Source of the DNA: Thermodesulfovibrio sp.
GTDB lineage: Bacteria > Nitrospirota > Thermodesulfovibrionia > Thermodesulfovibrionales > JdFR-85
Direction: 5' to 3'
NCBI GenBank assembly: GCA_027050975.1
Contig: JALUAR010000107.1
Span: 1 to 53,923, forward strand
Length of the DNA: 53,923 nt
Shown: piece after piece, positions 24,145 to 33,326 of the stretch
Layout of the letters: each line of letters begins with the position of its first letter
How positions within the stretch are numbered: the stretch's first letter is position 1
Position numbers and translations under genes: made by a program
The notes under the pieces: model-generated
Seen by the model: only the letters and a program-made list of their open reading frames with translations
Databases searched by the model: none
What the model was told of the DNA's origin: nothing

Positions 24145-25657
24145 GTGACCTCTTTTCGTAAATATCAATCTTGTCTCGTCTCTTCTTGGTTGATTTTTCC
24201 TCGAAGTCAAAACCAGGGTAGTCTATCCTCTTGTGAAGGATACCAGTCAGAATATAAGTGAACTTTTTCTTTATCGTTGAGATATCCCTGAGTGTAAGTT
24301 CACACTCTTCAAGCTGGCCGTCCAGGAATATATGATTGACTATTCTGTCAACAAGTGATTCAATTCTTGCCGGAGTGGGATCCTTCAATACCCTTGATGC
24401 CGCCTCTACGGCATCGGCAAGCATTACCAGAGCTGCCACACGGCTTTGCGGTTTTGGACCATGATAACGGTAGTCCTCCTCATGGGGCTCTCCGTTTCCA
24501 GCATCCTTTGCCTTTTCATAGAAATAGGTCATCAGCCTGGTTCCGTGATGCTGCTGGAGAATCTCAATGACAGGTTCTGGAAGCCCGTATTCCCGGGCTA
24601 TCTCCACACCGTCTTTCACATGAGATGCCAGTATAATGCTGCTCATATGAGGTGTTATCTTCTCATGTCTGCTCACGGCACCTGTCTGGTTCTCCACAAA
24701 ATACTCGGGCATCTTCATCTTACCTATATCATGATAATATGCACTTACCCTTGCAAGAAGAGGATTAACTCCGATATCCTCTGCAACCGCCTCTACCAGT
24801 GTGCCCACGATTATACTGTGATGATATGTGCCGGGTGCCGTAATCATAAGGTTTTTCATAAGCGGATGGTTCAGATCCAGAAGCTCAAGGAGAGTGATGT
24901 CCGTTGTAACCTTAAAGAGAGTCTCGATAGCGGGTAAGACGAGAGATACCACTCCGGAGACCACAATTCCCGAAGTGATTGCATAGAGATAGGCTGTGGA
25001 TGCATAACTGCCAGTAAAACGGTCTGTAAACATCAGTATTCCCGTAAGGGTTATAACGTTTACTCCGCTTACATAAAGACCGGCTCTCAGTATATCGGAC
25101 CTCTTTTTGCAACGTATAACCCCAAAGGCACCCACAAGGCTTCCAATAAAGGCGTATATGGGATAAAGAGGGGTGTCTGCCCATAATCCTGTGAGAAGGC
25201 TGATGGTAAAGGAAAAGATAATCGCTGTATGAAAGTCAAAAATAAGTGTTACCAGTATAGCACCTGCAGCAATAGGCATTCCATAGATTGCCGTGCCCAG
25301 GGGGAGCGTGCCCACACCGATTGTGAACTTCTGGAAAAAGTATTCAAAGACCCTGCCTGCACTGACGGTAAAGAGAACAAGAACACCCAACAGAAGGAGC
25401 ATCCTGTAATTTTTGATATAGTCCGGTTTGTATCTCAGGATGTCACGATAGAATACGAGAAAGAGAAGCCCTGCAATCAGGAATCCTCCAGTGAGATACT
25501 GAAGGGTTATCTTCTCAGCTACGATAACGGATGTAAGAAGACCGAACAGGAGAATAAGAAGGATTTTGTTCCATATGATTTTGTTAACTCCTGTAGCAGG
25601 CTCTCTGTTAATCTTTTCTGTCTTCTCTTTCCTCTTTCCGTTTCTCTTCTCTCTCAT
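24062..25657 (-). CDS. 7TM-HD family phosphohydrolase (PgpH-like)
   Basis: The protein has about 531 residues. It lacks the large extracellular 7TMR-HDED domain of Gram-positive PgpH and keeps a seven- or eight-helix membrane part (about 30-260) then the HD domain: TYHHSIIVGTLVEAVAEDIG, AYYHDIGKMKMPEYFVENQ, SSIILASHVKDG, LQQHHGT, LADAVEAASR. This family hydrolyses cyclic di-AMP. I start at ATG 25657 with AGGAGAT upstream; ATG 25699 is the alternative. It overlaps phoH by 50 bp and ybeY by 83 bp. The lysine-rich tail (residues about 490-531) is unusual and is where the overlap lies. Confidence 0.88.
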   Translation of the reverse strand: MREKRNGKRKEKTEKINREPATGVNKIIWNKILLILLFGLLTSVIVAEKITLQYLTGGFLIAGLLFLVFYRDILRYKPDYIKNYRMLLLLGVLVLFTVSAGRVFEYFFQKFTIGVGTLPLGTAIYGMPIAAGAILVTLIFDFHTAIIFSFTISLLTGLWADTPLYPIYAFIGSLVGAFGVIRCKKRSDILRAGLYVSGVNVITLTGILMFTDRFTGSYASTAYLYAITSGIVVSGVVSLVLPAIETLFKVTTDITLLELLDLNHPLMKNLMITAPGTYHHSIIVGTLVEAVAEDIGVNPLLARVSAYYHDIGKMKMPEYFVENQTGAVSRHEKITPHMSSIILASHVKDGVEIAREYGLPEPVIEILQQHHGTRLMTYFYEKAKDAGNGEPHEEDYRYHGPKPQSRVAALVMLADAVEAASRVLKDPTPARIESLVDRIVNHIFLDGQLEECELTLRDISTIKKKFTYILTGILHKRIDYPGFDFEEKSTKKRRDKIDIYEKRSHGDSYKKSSTKGKVRQGTPFTGPGKTG

Positions 25658-26594
25658 ATGCCTTGATAATCTCCTGTACGAGTCTGTGACGTACAACATC
25701 TCTCTCTGTGAAGTAGATGAATTTGATACCCTCGATTTTCGCGAGAATCCGTTCTGCCTCGATCAGACCGGATGTCTTGCCCTGGGGAAGGTCTACCTGC
25801 GTTATGTCGCCTGTGATAACGGTTTTTGAATTAAAGCCAAGTCTTGTAAGGTACATCTTCATCTGCTCGGTGGTGGTATTCTGGGCCTCATCCAGGATGA
25901 TGAAGGCATCATTAAGGGTTCTTCCCCTCATGTATGCAAGAGGCGCTATCTCTATAATGCCCTTTTCAATCAGCCGGGTAGCCTTTTCAAAATCCATCAT
26001 GTCGTAAAGGGCATCATATAGAGGTCGGAGATAGGGATGGACCTTTTCGTATATGTCACCGGGAAGATAACCCAGTCTTTCTCCTGCCTCAACTGCCGGA
26101 CGGGCAAGAACGATGCGGCTTACCTCTTTTTTTATCAGGGCATTTATAGCCATGGCCATTGCGAGATAGGTCTTTCCGGTACCAGCCGGGCCGATGCCGA
26201 AAACAATATCATATTTCCTGATTGCCTCGATGTATTTGCGCTGGGTCTCTGTTTTCGGGATTATAAAACGCTTCTTTGATGAGACAGGGATGTTGTTCAG
26301 AAAGAGTTCCTTTAAAGAGGTCTCCTCTCCCTTTGAGATCGATAATACAGCAAACCGTATATCATCAGGCTTAAGGACATAACCCTTTTTGTTAATCTCT
26401 TTAATCTCTTCAACAAGCCTCTCTGCACGATGAGCTGCCTCTTCAGGGCCTTTGATGAAGAGCTTGTTCCCTCGGGTGCTGATTATAACGCCAAGTTCTC
26501 GCTCTATGAGCTTTAGACTTTTGTCCAGACCTGAATAGAAAAAATCAGCCGCATTATCTGTATTTATATCCTTTTCCAGAATAATCTCTCCCAT
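25608..26594 (-). CDS. PhoH-like ATPase (YbeZ type)
   Basis: The protein has 328 residues. An N-terminal KH-like segment (about 1-70) is followed by the PhoH ATPase with Walker A GPAGTGKT (135-142), EAGERLGYLPGDIYEKVHPYLRPLYD and Walker B FIILDEAQN. YbeZ partners YbeY in ribosome and RNA work. It follows the SPOR gene without a gap (27233..26595 then 26594). Confidence 0.94.
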   Translation of the reverse strand: MGEIILEKDINTDNAADFFYSGLDKSLKLIERELGVIISTRGNKLFIKGPEEAAHRAERLVEEIKEINKKGYVLKPDDIRFAVLSISKGEETSLKELFLNNIPVSSKKRFIIPKTETQRKYIEAIRKYDIVFGIGPAGTGKTYLAMAMAINALIKKEVSRIVLARPAVEAGERLGYLPGDIYEKVHPYLRPLYDALYDMMDFEKATRLIEKGIIEIAPLAYMRGRTLNDAFIILDEAQNTTTEQMKMYLTRLGFNSKTVITGDITQVDLPQGKTSGLIEAERILAKIEGIKFIYFTERDVVRHRLVQEIIKAYEREEKRKEEREDRKD

Positions 26595-27233
26595 TTATCC
26601 ACCTGTTTTTACAATCAGAGAGTTAAGCCTCTCCAACTTTTTCAGTCTTATAGCTGTCAGTTTTGCCTGATCCTTACTTTGAAACCTTCCAACTCTGACC
26701 TTATATAATATTTTACTCCTTCCGCCCTTAATAATGCTCACTGAGTACCCTTTTTTCTGGAGCCTGGTTTTTAACTTTTCAGCCTCATTTTTGTCCCTGA
26801 ATGCTCCAACCTGAATGGTGTAGTATACTGTCTTTGTGACAGCTTTGGAGTTCTTTGTCTTTGAAGGCATCTTTTTGGTTCTCTCCATCTTTTTGTTCGT
26901 GACCTCTATAGCCGGTTTGACTGTTTTTCTATCAACCGTCTCCTTCCTCTCAGGAGGTGTCACCTGAAGAGGCTCTTCGGTCAGACCGCCTCCTTGTGTC
27001 TTGCTAATTTGTTCAGGCTCTGACTCTTCATTTCCGAGTTCAGGTGAAGGACTAAGCTTCTCTGATACTACAAGCTCATCGGGTGTATCATCTGGTGAAG
27101 TGCCGGAGAGGTTTTTTCCGGTAAAGTACCCGAGGATAAAGCTTGCCGAGCTTACCAGTACAATAATGACTATAAGGATGGCCTTGCCTGAAAGAAACTC
27201 CGAAGGTACCTTATGGTAGTACCGTGATCTCAT
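26595..27233 (-). CDS. SPOR-domain membrane protein
   Basis: The protein has 212 residues. A short cytoplasmic tail, one membrane helix (about 18-40), a low-complexity periplasmic linker rich in Pro/Glu/Lys, and a C-terminal SPOR domain (YYTIQVGAFRDKNEAEKLKTRL ... YKVRVGRFQSKDQA). SPOR domains bind denuded peptidoglycan at the division septum. It overlaps the end of queA by 4 bp. Confidence 0.88.
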   Translation of the reverse strand: MRSRYYHKVPSEFLSGKAILIVIIVLVSSASFILGYFTGKNLSGTSPDDTPDELVVSEKLSPSPELGNEESEPEQISKTQGGGLTEEPLQVTPPERKETVDRKTVKPAIEVTNKKMERTKKMPSKTKNSKAVTKTVYYTIQVGAFRDKNEAEKLKTRLQKKGYSVSIIKGGRSKILYKVRVGRFQSKDQAKLTAIRLKKLERLNSLIVKTGG

Positions 27234-28234
27234 AAGATAAGCATAGCATCACCATAGGAGAAAAATCTATAACCATTCCTTATAGCCTCATTATAGGCGT
27301 TCAGGAGCATCTTTTTTCCCACAAGGGCTGAAACCAGCATAAGAGGGGTTGATCTGGGAAGGTGAAAGTTGGTAATCATCCCGTCTATTGCCTTGAATTC
27401 GTATCCTGGGTAGATAAAGAGGTCCGTATAACCTCTTATGGAACCGTTTTTCCCGCTTCCGTGATAATGTCCGCTTATTACGGCCTCCAGAGTTCTTGTA
27501 ACTGTAGTTCCAACGGCTATTACCCTTTTGCCCTCTCTCTTTGTGTCGGACACGAGTTGAAGTAGTTCTGCTGAAACTTCAAACTCTTCGGCATCCATGG
27601 TATGCTCTTGTACAATCTCCGTTTTTATCGGTTTAAAGGTGCCTATTCCGACATGGAGCGTTACCGTCCCTATCTTAACACCCTTTGCATTGAGTTGATG
27701 AAGCAAATCCTCTGTAAAATGAAGACCTGCAGTGGGTGCGGCTATTGAGCCTTCCTTTTCGGCATAAACGGTCTGATACCACTGTCTATCCTTATCAGTA
27801 GGATCGCGCTTTATATACGGTGGCAAAGGCATCAAGCCGTAACGCTGAATATAATCGCTGATGTCCGGGCTGGCAAACCTTGCTATCCTTCCTTCGATTA
27901 TCTCTGCCTCCATACCACCCTCAAAAAAGACCTTTCCGGAATATCTGCCTCTTGAAAGAATCTCATAGCTGTCTTCCGATACCCTTTTGACAAGGAGGAT
28001 CTCTAACCTGCCGCCTGTGGGTTTTCTGCCTCGCAGCCTTGCAGGAATGACTTTAGAATTGTTCAGAATAAGAAGGTCTCCCTCCTGGAGGTAATATGTA
28101 ATCTCTCTGAACCTTCTATGCTCTATGGAGCCGTCTCTTTTGAGAACGAGAAGTCTGCTGAGGTCCCTTCTCTCAGAAGGGGTCCGTGCGATCATCTCTT
28201 CGGGTAAATCAAAATCAAAATCTTTTACAAGCAT
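27230..28234 (-). CDS. queA: S-adenosylmethionine:tRNA ribosyltransferase-isomerase
   Basis: The protein has 334 residues. MLVKDFDFDLPEEMIARTPSERRDLSRLLV is the family start; ATG 28234 has AAAGGA 5 bp before it, so the 9 residues upstream are excluded. Core signatures: NNSKVIPARLRG, GSIAAPTAGLHFTEDLL, HVGIGTFKPI and NFHLPRSTPLMLVSALVG. It adds the epoxycyclopentanediol precursor to preQ1-modified tRNA. Confidence 0.96.
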   Translation of the reverse strand: MLVKDFDFDLPEEMIARTPSERRDLSRLLVLKRDGSIEHRRFREITYYLQEGDLLILNNSKVIPARLRGRKPTGGRLEILLVKRVSEDSYEILSRGRYSGKVFFEGGMEAEIIEGRIARFASPDISDYIQRYGLMPLPPYIKRDPTDKDRQWYQTVYAEKEGSIAAPTAGLHFTEDLLHQLNAKGVKIGTVTLHVGIGTFKPIKTEIVQEHTMDAEEFEVSAELLQLVSDTKREGKRVIAVGTTVTRTLEAVISGHYHGSGKNGSIRGYTDLFIYPGYEFKAIDGMITNFHLPRSTPLMLVSALVGKKMLLNAYNEAIRNGYRFFSYGDAMLIL

Positions 28235-28296
28235 AACAGTCCTTTTGGTTTGCAAGGGCATCCTTGGTAGATATCATAAAATGTGATAACCAGTCA

Positions 28297-28521
28297 TTAT
28301 CTCCTGCCAATCAGCCATAGTATTAATGACAGGATTATGCTCAGCAAGAGGCTTGTGGCAAGAGGAAAATAGAAGGTAAAGTTCTTTCTCTGTATGATGA
28401 TATCTCCGGGAAGCCGTCCAAAAAACGGAATCTTGCCAACAAGTAACAGAAGCCCTCCCAGGAGGATAATCATTACCCCTACTATTATTAAAAACTTGCC
28501 TATATGTCCGAAGGGGTCCAT
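28297..28521 (-). CDS. DUF2905 small membrane protein
   Basis: The protein has 74 residues with two membrane helices (about 8-28 and 51-72) joined by GKIPFFGRLPGDIIIQRKNFTFYFP, the DUF2905 signature. Function is unknown; it is often found near queA or ruvB. It lies between queH (5 bp) and queA (62 bp). Confidence 0.85.
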   Translation of the reverse strand: MDPFGHIGKFLIIVGVMIILLGGLLLLVGKIPFFGRLPGDIIIQRKNFTFYFPLATSLLLSIILSLILWLIGRR

Positions 28522-28526
28522 GCCTC

Positions 28527-29066
28527 TTACCTTTTTTTCCTTCCTATATATCTCTCCATTTCGGAATAGATGCAGCCACAGTATTTCTGTCTGTAAAGGC
28601 CGAGTTCTCTTGAAATCTTAACACCCTCCTTCCACCCCACTCTAAAGTCCTCCGCAAGAAACTCGATATCGTACTTCTGCTCCAATTCCTTACCCTTTTC
28701 TATAATTTTATCAAATTTCTGATAGGGGCTTACAAGAAGGCTTGTGGTAAAGGCATCCATACCCTCCTGTTTGGCTGCACGGGCAGCCTCTTCAAGCCTC
28801 ACCCCGTAGCAGTACTCACATCTGCTGTCTTCATTGTTAACCACTGCACGGATAAACTCCTTTAAACCGTAAACATCATTGTATATGATATCAAGCTTCC
28901 AGAGTTCCTGTAACTGCTGCAGGGCTTCGAGCCTCATCCTGTATTCAGTGTAGGGATGTATGTTAGGATTGAACCAGAGGCCATGAAGCTCTATCCCCCT
29001 GTCTTTAAGGCTTTTTATAGGATAGAGAGCGCAGTTTGCACAACATATATGCATGAGAAGTCTCAT
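28527..29066 (-). CDS. queH: Epoxyqueuosine reductase QueH
   Basis: The protein has 179 residues. CCANCALYP (N-terminus), GLWFNPNIHPYTEYRMR, SRCEYCYGVRLEEAARAAK, TTSLLVSPYQKFDKI and YRQKYCGCIYSE match QueH, the non-homologous replacement of QueG that reduces epoxyqueuosine in tRNA with an Fe-S and second metal site. AGGAGG precedes the ATG. It heads the nine-gene operon. Confidence 0.94.
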   Translation of the reverse strand: MRLLMHICCANCALYPIKSLKDRGIELHGLWFNPNIHPYTEYRMRLEALQQLQELWKLDIIYNDVYGLKEFIRAVVNNEDSRCEYCYGVRLEEAARAAKQEGMDAFTTSLLVSPYQKFDKIIEKGKELEQKYDIEFLAEDFRVGWKEGVKISRELGLYRQKYCGCIYSEMERYIGRKKR

Positions 29067-29104
29067 TGAAAATGAATCCTCCTGTTAATATTCGGTAGTT
29101 TATT

Positions 29105-29131
29105 ATTATACCAGAGTTTCGGATAAGACAA
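29105..29131 (-). promoter_or_regulatory. Possible promoter of the queH operon
   Basis: On the minus strand TTGTCT (29126-29131), a 15-bp spacer and TATAAT (29105-29110) lie about 39 bp before queH. The spacer is short, so the -35 may be weak or unused. Confidence 0.45.
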
Positions 29132-29151
29132 GAAGTTTGTAAATGTATTTG

Positions 29152-32100
29152 TTACACTGCGGCAGAGGTGCCTCCATTGAGGGCATCCCTTATTTTAAAG
29201 GCGAGTTCTTTTATATTGAAGGGTTTTTCTATAATACCTTTAATTCGGTATTTCAGATCTTTCTGGATGAGGTGTTTGCCATAGCCAGTGAGGAGTATGA
29301 AGGGTATATTAGGTTTGATTTGTATCATACTCATGTACAGGTCCGTACCCTTCATTTCAGGCATTATCTGGTCAGAGATTACCAGATCAAAACCCTCTGG
29401 GTCTGACTCAAAAATCTCCAAAGCCTCTTTTCCGGAAGATGCCGTTATTACAGAGTATCCGAGAGCCATGAGTATTGACCGGCCTGTCTCCCGGATGATC
29501 TTCTCATCATCCACGATGAGAATCTTTTCTGTTCCTCTGGGAAGGGTTTGATCAATTATTATATCCTCGGACATAATATGACAGATGTCTGCCACAGGTA
29601 GATATATCTCAAAGGTGCTTCCCTTGCCTGGAGAAGATACCAGGTCAATAAAACCTCCGTGGGCATCCACTACAGAGTAGACAACACTTAAGCCAAGGCC
29701 GGAACCCTTGCCCTCGGGTTTGGTGGTAAAGAAGGGATCAAAGATCTTATGCTGAATATCCTTCTGAATGCCCACGCCCGTATCACTTACTTTAAGAACG
29801 GCATATTCGGATGCTTCCTTGCCGGAGGATGACAGGGCATCGGCGGATTGTATCCTTTTTGTCTCTATGGTGAGGGTCCCTCCATCTGGCATGGCATCTC
29901 TGGCATTTACGCATAGATTCATGATTACCTGGGTTACCTGAGCCCTGTCTATATTGACATAGAGAGGCTCTTCCGCTTTTTTAAATACTACAGCTATATC
30001 CTCACCAATGATTCTCTTAATTAATTTCATAGACTCTTCAACAACCGCATTGAGATCCTGGACCCGTCTGTCCATGGGGGCCTTCTTGCCGAATATAAGA
30101 AGCTGTCGTGTAAATTCCTTTGCCCTGTCTGCTGCGCACTTTATTGTCTCAAGGTGTCCTTTTATCGAACTATCTTTGGTTTTAAGTATTGCAAGTTCGG
30201 TATGTCCTACAATAGCGGTAAGGATATTGTTAAAGTCGTGAGCTATTCCGCCCGAAAGGTTTCCAATGGACTCCATCTTTTGTGCCTGAAGCAGTTGCTG
30301 ATGGAGTCGATCCTTCTCCTTTTCCATCTCTTTCAGAAATGTGATATCCTTGATGCTGTGGATAATTCCAGAAATCTCGCCATTTTCTCCGCGGATAAGA
30401 GATGTAGTGTAGATTAAATGCGTACCTCTGTCTTCATCAAAGATCTCCTTTATGGATGGCTTTCCGGTAACAACTGTTTCATAATGGGGACATTTCCCCG
30501 TAGAGTGTTTATCAAATTGGATGACTTCATGACATTTTTTTCCTAACACATCAACTGAGTTACCGATGAATTTATAGAATGCCCTGTTTGCCTTGATAAT
30601 CGAAAATGTGCGATCCGTAATGAAGAGGGGATCGGAGAAGGACTTAAACGTCTCTTCCCAGTATCGCTGCTCTGTGATAACTTTTTCAAAGAGAAGGGCC
30701 TTCTCTATTGCTATCTCCGCAAAGTTTGAGAAGATATTGAAGAAATGTATGTCATCAAGATTCGGAAGATACTCCTGTTGCCAGAATGCAATAAGCAGAC
30801 CGAGTTTTTTTCCCTTTTTTGTAAAGAGATATCTTGTGTATACGGATTTGACATTGAGTCTCGAAGCAATCTCATGCAAGGGTTTCCATCTGTCGCTTTT
30901 AAAGATGTTGAGACTACAAAAAGTGTTATCCTTCATATTAAATTCCGAATCCAGTCTTTCGAGATGTAGAACCAGGTTCTTGTATATTGTCTTATCCACA
31001 CCCCTTATGGATGCGGGATAGAGTGTGTTGAAATCCTGATTGTAGAGAAAGATGCCGGATACATCAGGCTTCAGTATCCTTGTTAAGGCATCTGTTATCA
31101 CCTCCAGGACCTCTCTCTTTTCATCTGACTTGGAAAGAACCCTGACAATCTCTGTAAGAGCGGTTAAACGTTCGGTATGTTCCTCCAGTTCCTTGAACTG
31201 AAGTATTCGATTGAATGAGGTATTTATTGTATCTGTGAGGATACTGAAAAAATCTTCTTCAGACTTCCTGAAAGCCTTTTGCTTTATATAGGCAATATTA
31301 TAGACTCCGACCACCATATCATCCCTTTTCAGAGGTATAGAGACAATTGTCTCGTAGCCAGCCTCTTTGATAATTGGTTTGAGCCTGTTATTGGGAAACT
31401 CATCGATTGTCTCAGCAATATAAGTTTTTCCTGACTGAATGGCAAAGGCTGCGACACATTCATCAAGCCCTATCTCGCTAAGATAATCTTCAAGTTTTTC
31501 ATTTTTCGGAAGTCCGCTCTGCCTGAGAAGTCTTTTGTTCTTACGATCGATTAAATAGACATTACAACCGTCAGCATTTAGGGAATCCATACCGAGATTA
31601 ACAAGGCTCTGGAAAAAGTCTTCCATTCTGTTTATTGACTGGAGTTTTTCAGCATAAGTGCCAAGAATCTTCTTCTGTTCATTAAGCTTATAATGTTCCG
31701 TGATATCCATTCCCATTAAGATTGCGTAGGGGATCTCATCACCAACATAAAATGGTATGTACTGAACAAGAATATATTTAAGACCTTTTTCGGATATATG
31801 AGAATTGATGATATGGTGTCTCTTCCCTTGAAAGGCAATTAAAAGACCGCATTCTCTTGGTTTTTCGGAGTCTTCGGAGTGGCAGGGCACTTCAAGTCCG
31901 TGAAATACCCTATAACATTCCTTCCCTATGACTTCGGGTTCGGTCTTTCCCATATATTCCAGGGAATTCTTATTCGCATATTGTATTTTATAGTTACGAT
32001 CAACTACAACAACCATATTCGTCATGTTATCAAGAAGGTTTTTCAGATACAATCTTGATTCAGCCAGTTCCTTCTGAATCCTGGTAATCTCTTCTGCCAT

Positions 32101-32799
32101 TATGTTTAATGAATCAGCGATCTCGCCTATCTCATCAGAGCCATTATCAACTATCGGATCCCATCCCTGTCCTCTGAACATTGCAAGCCTGTTTTTGATA
32201 TTTTTTAACCGCCGTACAATAAAGAAATGAATATATCCACCTCCGAAAAAGAGAAAGACTCCAAGGAGGCTTAAATACCCTATTAAGAGTCCCTTCCTGT
32301 GGATTTTTCCGATCTCTTTGACAGGCAGTGATGTAAGGGATATGGTTACGAAGCCGAGGGTTTTTACCTCTCTTGAGTGACATTCCAAACATTCCGGTCT
32401 GTTTTTAAGACTAACAGTTAAGGCAGAAGGGTTCGTCTTTTTGGGTGTCCGGTGACATGAAGAACAGGGGGGCAGGGAGAAAAAGGGTAAAGAGGTATTT
32501 TCCTTATTCAGGCTGTACCAGAGCCGTCCGGAGTTGTCATAAATCTGCAGATCTTTAAGCCATCCAGCCCTCTGAAGCCTTAAAAGGTCGCTCTTGAGGG
32601 ATTGAAGATCATTGGAAAGCATTTTTTCTCTGATGGTTTCGGTGAGAAAGTTTACATGGCTTATAGTCTCTATATGAAGGGTTTTTTCTATAATATCTCT
32701 ATGTTTGGTGTTTTCATAAAAAATGGCAATAGTAAGAACAACAGCACTTAATAGAAGTGCAAGAAAGGATAACCTTCCATTTAGTCCTTTAAATGGAAT
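29152..32799 (-). CDS. Dihaem-c hybrid sensor histidine kinase (probable ATT start)
   Basis: The protein has about 1215 residues. TM1 at about 10-28, then a periplasmic domain with two haem c motifs, C112-SS-C115-H116 and C137-LE-C140-H141, TM2 at about 171-195 and HAMP. After that come a PAS, two GAF-like regions, a second PAS, HisKA (LSGGIAHDFNNILTAIVG, about 850), HATPase (DTGVGIQKD, GSGLGLSVVYSVVDAHGG) and a C-terminal receiver (ILIVDDEK, VISDQIMPEM, KPF). It should sense periplasmic redox state or a gas. The first ATG, 32622, would remove TM1. The open frame continues 59 codons upstream to an ATT at 32797-32799, with GGAGG 9 bp before it and no ATG, GTG or TTG in between. It follows a two-CW gene. 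Confidence 0.85.
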   Translation of the reverse strand: MPFKGLNGRLSFLALLLSAVVLTIAIFYENTKHRDIIEKTLHIETISHVNFLTETIREKMLSNDLQSLKSDLLRLQRAGWLKDLQIYDNSGRLWYSLNKENTSLPFFSLPPCSSCHRTPKKTNPSALTVSLKNRPECLECHSREVKTLGFVTISLTSLPVKEIGKIHRKGLLIGYLSLLGVFLFFGGGYIHFFIVRRLKNIKNRLAMFRGQGWDPIVDNGSDEIGEIADSLNIMAEEITRIQKELAESRLYLKNLLDNMTNMVVVVDRNYKIQYANKNSLEYMGKTEPEVIGKECYRVFHGLEVPCHSEDSEKPRECGLLIAFQGKRHHIINSHISEKGLKYILVQYIPFYVGDEIPYAILMGMDITEHYKLNEQKKILGTYAEKLQSINRMEDFFQSLVNLGMDSLNADGCNVYLIDRKNKRLLRQSGLPKNEKLEDYLSEIGLDECVAAFAIQSGKTYIAETIDEFPNNRLKPIIKEAGYETIVSIPLKRDDMVVGVYNIAYIKQKAFRKSEEDFFSILTDTINTSFNRILQFKELEEHTERLTALTEIVRVLSKSDEKREVLEVITDALTRILKPDVSGIFLYNQDFNTLYPASIRGVDKTIYKNLVLHLERLDSEFNMKDNTFCSLNIFKSDRWKPLHEIASRLNVKSVYTRYLFTKKGKKLGLLIAFWQQEYLPNLDDIHFFNIFSNFAEIAIEKALLFEKVITEQRYWEETFKSFSDPLFITDRTFSIIKANRAFYKFIGNSVDVLGKKCHEVIQFDKHSTGKCPHYETVVTGKPSIKEIFDEDRGTHLIYTTSLIRGENGEISGIIHSIKDITFLKEMEKEKDRLHQQLLQAQKMESIGNLSGGIAHDFNNILTAIVGHTELAILKTKDSSIKGHLETIKCAADRAKEFTRQLLIFGKKAPMDRRVQDLNAVVEESMKLIKRIIGEDIAVVFKKAEEPLYVNIDRAQVTQVIMNLCVNARDAMPDGGTLTIETKRIQSADALSSSGKEASEYAVLKVSDTGVGIQKDIQHKIFDPFFTTKPEGKGSGLGLSVVYSVVDAHGGFIDLVSSPGKGSTFEIYLPVADICHIMSEDIIIDQTLPRGTEKILIVDDEKIIRETGRSILMALGYSVITASSGKEALEIFESDPEGFDLVISDQIMPEMKGTDLYMSMIQIKPNIPFILLTGYGKHLIQKDLKYRIKGIIEKPFNIKELAFKIRDALNGGTSAAV

Positions 32800-32813
32800 G
32801 CCGCGGTACCTCC
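32797..32813 (-). promoter_or_regulatory. Ribosome binding site with a probable ATT start codon
   Basis: GGAGG (minus strand, 32809-32813) is 9 nt before ATT (32797-32799). Translation from here gives a complete membrane anchor that the first ATG would lose. ATT starts are rare but known (infC, pcnB). Confidence 0.6.
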
Positions 32814-32835
32814 ACTGAAAAATCTGAAAGGAGCT

Positions 32836-33045
32836 TTACTCCTTTGCAGACTTTGCTTTGTTTGCATACTGGTAAAAATCACACTTCAGGCAGGTGTCTA
32901 TTTTTTTTGCAAATGTGCCCTGTACCTCTCCTCCGCACATTGTGCCTGCAACCAACCAGCAGATCTTTCCGGATCGCTTTGTGTATGCAGGACAGTCACC
33001 GGTTTTGTCCCTTCCGCATTTTTTAAACTCCCAGCAGTTCATCAT
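32836..33045 (-). CDS. Two-CW domain small cysteine-rich protein
   Basis: The protein has 69 residues. It contains NCWEFKKCGRDKTGDCPAY, GKICWLVAGTMCGG and TCLKCDFYQ, with eight Cys residues in two CW units. This small module often accompanies or is fused to chemoreceptors and sensor kinases, and may bind a metal or an Fe-S cluster. AAGGAGG precedes the ATG. It ends 37 bp before the kinase ATT, so it is probably a partner or accessory of the dihaem kinase. Confidence 0.8.
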   Translation of the reverse strand: MMNCWEFKKCGRDKTGDCPAYTKRSGKICWLVAGTMCGGEVQGTFAKKIDTCLKCDFYQYANKAKSAKE

Positions 33046-33059
33046 CTCTCGCCACCTCC

Positions 33060-33074
33060 TTGATATTTTATCAA
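33060..33074. promoter_or_regulatory. Palindrome upstream of the two-CW gene
   Basis: TTGATA-TTT-TATCAA, centred 22 bp before the ATG and adjoining the ribosome binding site. It resembles an FNR box but is one base too long between half-sites. It may be an operator or mRNA hairpin. The remaining roughly 250 bp to the next gene holds a weak TTGATA-16-TATAGC promoter on the minus strand and nothing else recognised. Confidence 0.35.
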
Positions 33075-33326
33075 CAGGTCAGATGAGCAAATTGTGTGCC
33101 AGCTTTGTTTGAAGAGATAAGAACAGAACAGGTTCCCGAGGCTATAGGAAAATATCCTGATTTATCAATATATTATCTGAAAAGAGTCCTGGCCTGTGAT
33201 GGAAAAGTTCGATGTCAAAAAATATAACTTCTCTGACAAAATTTGACGGCATAAAAAGGTCATTCTATAAATTTGACAACACTCTTTGACTCTTTAAGGA
33301 AACAGAGGGTTTTAGGAGAGGCGTTT

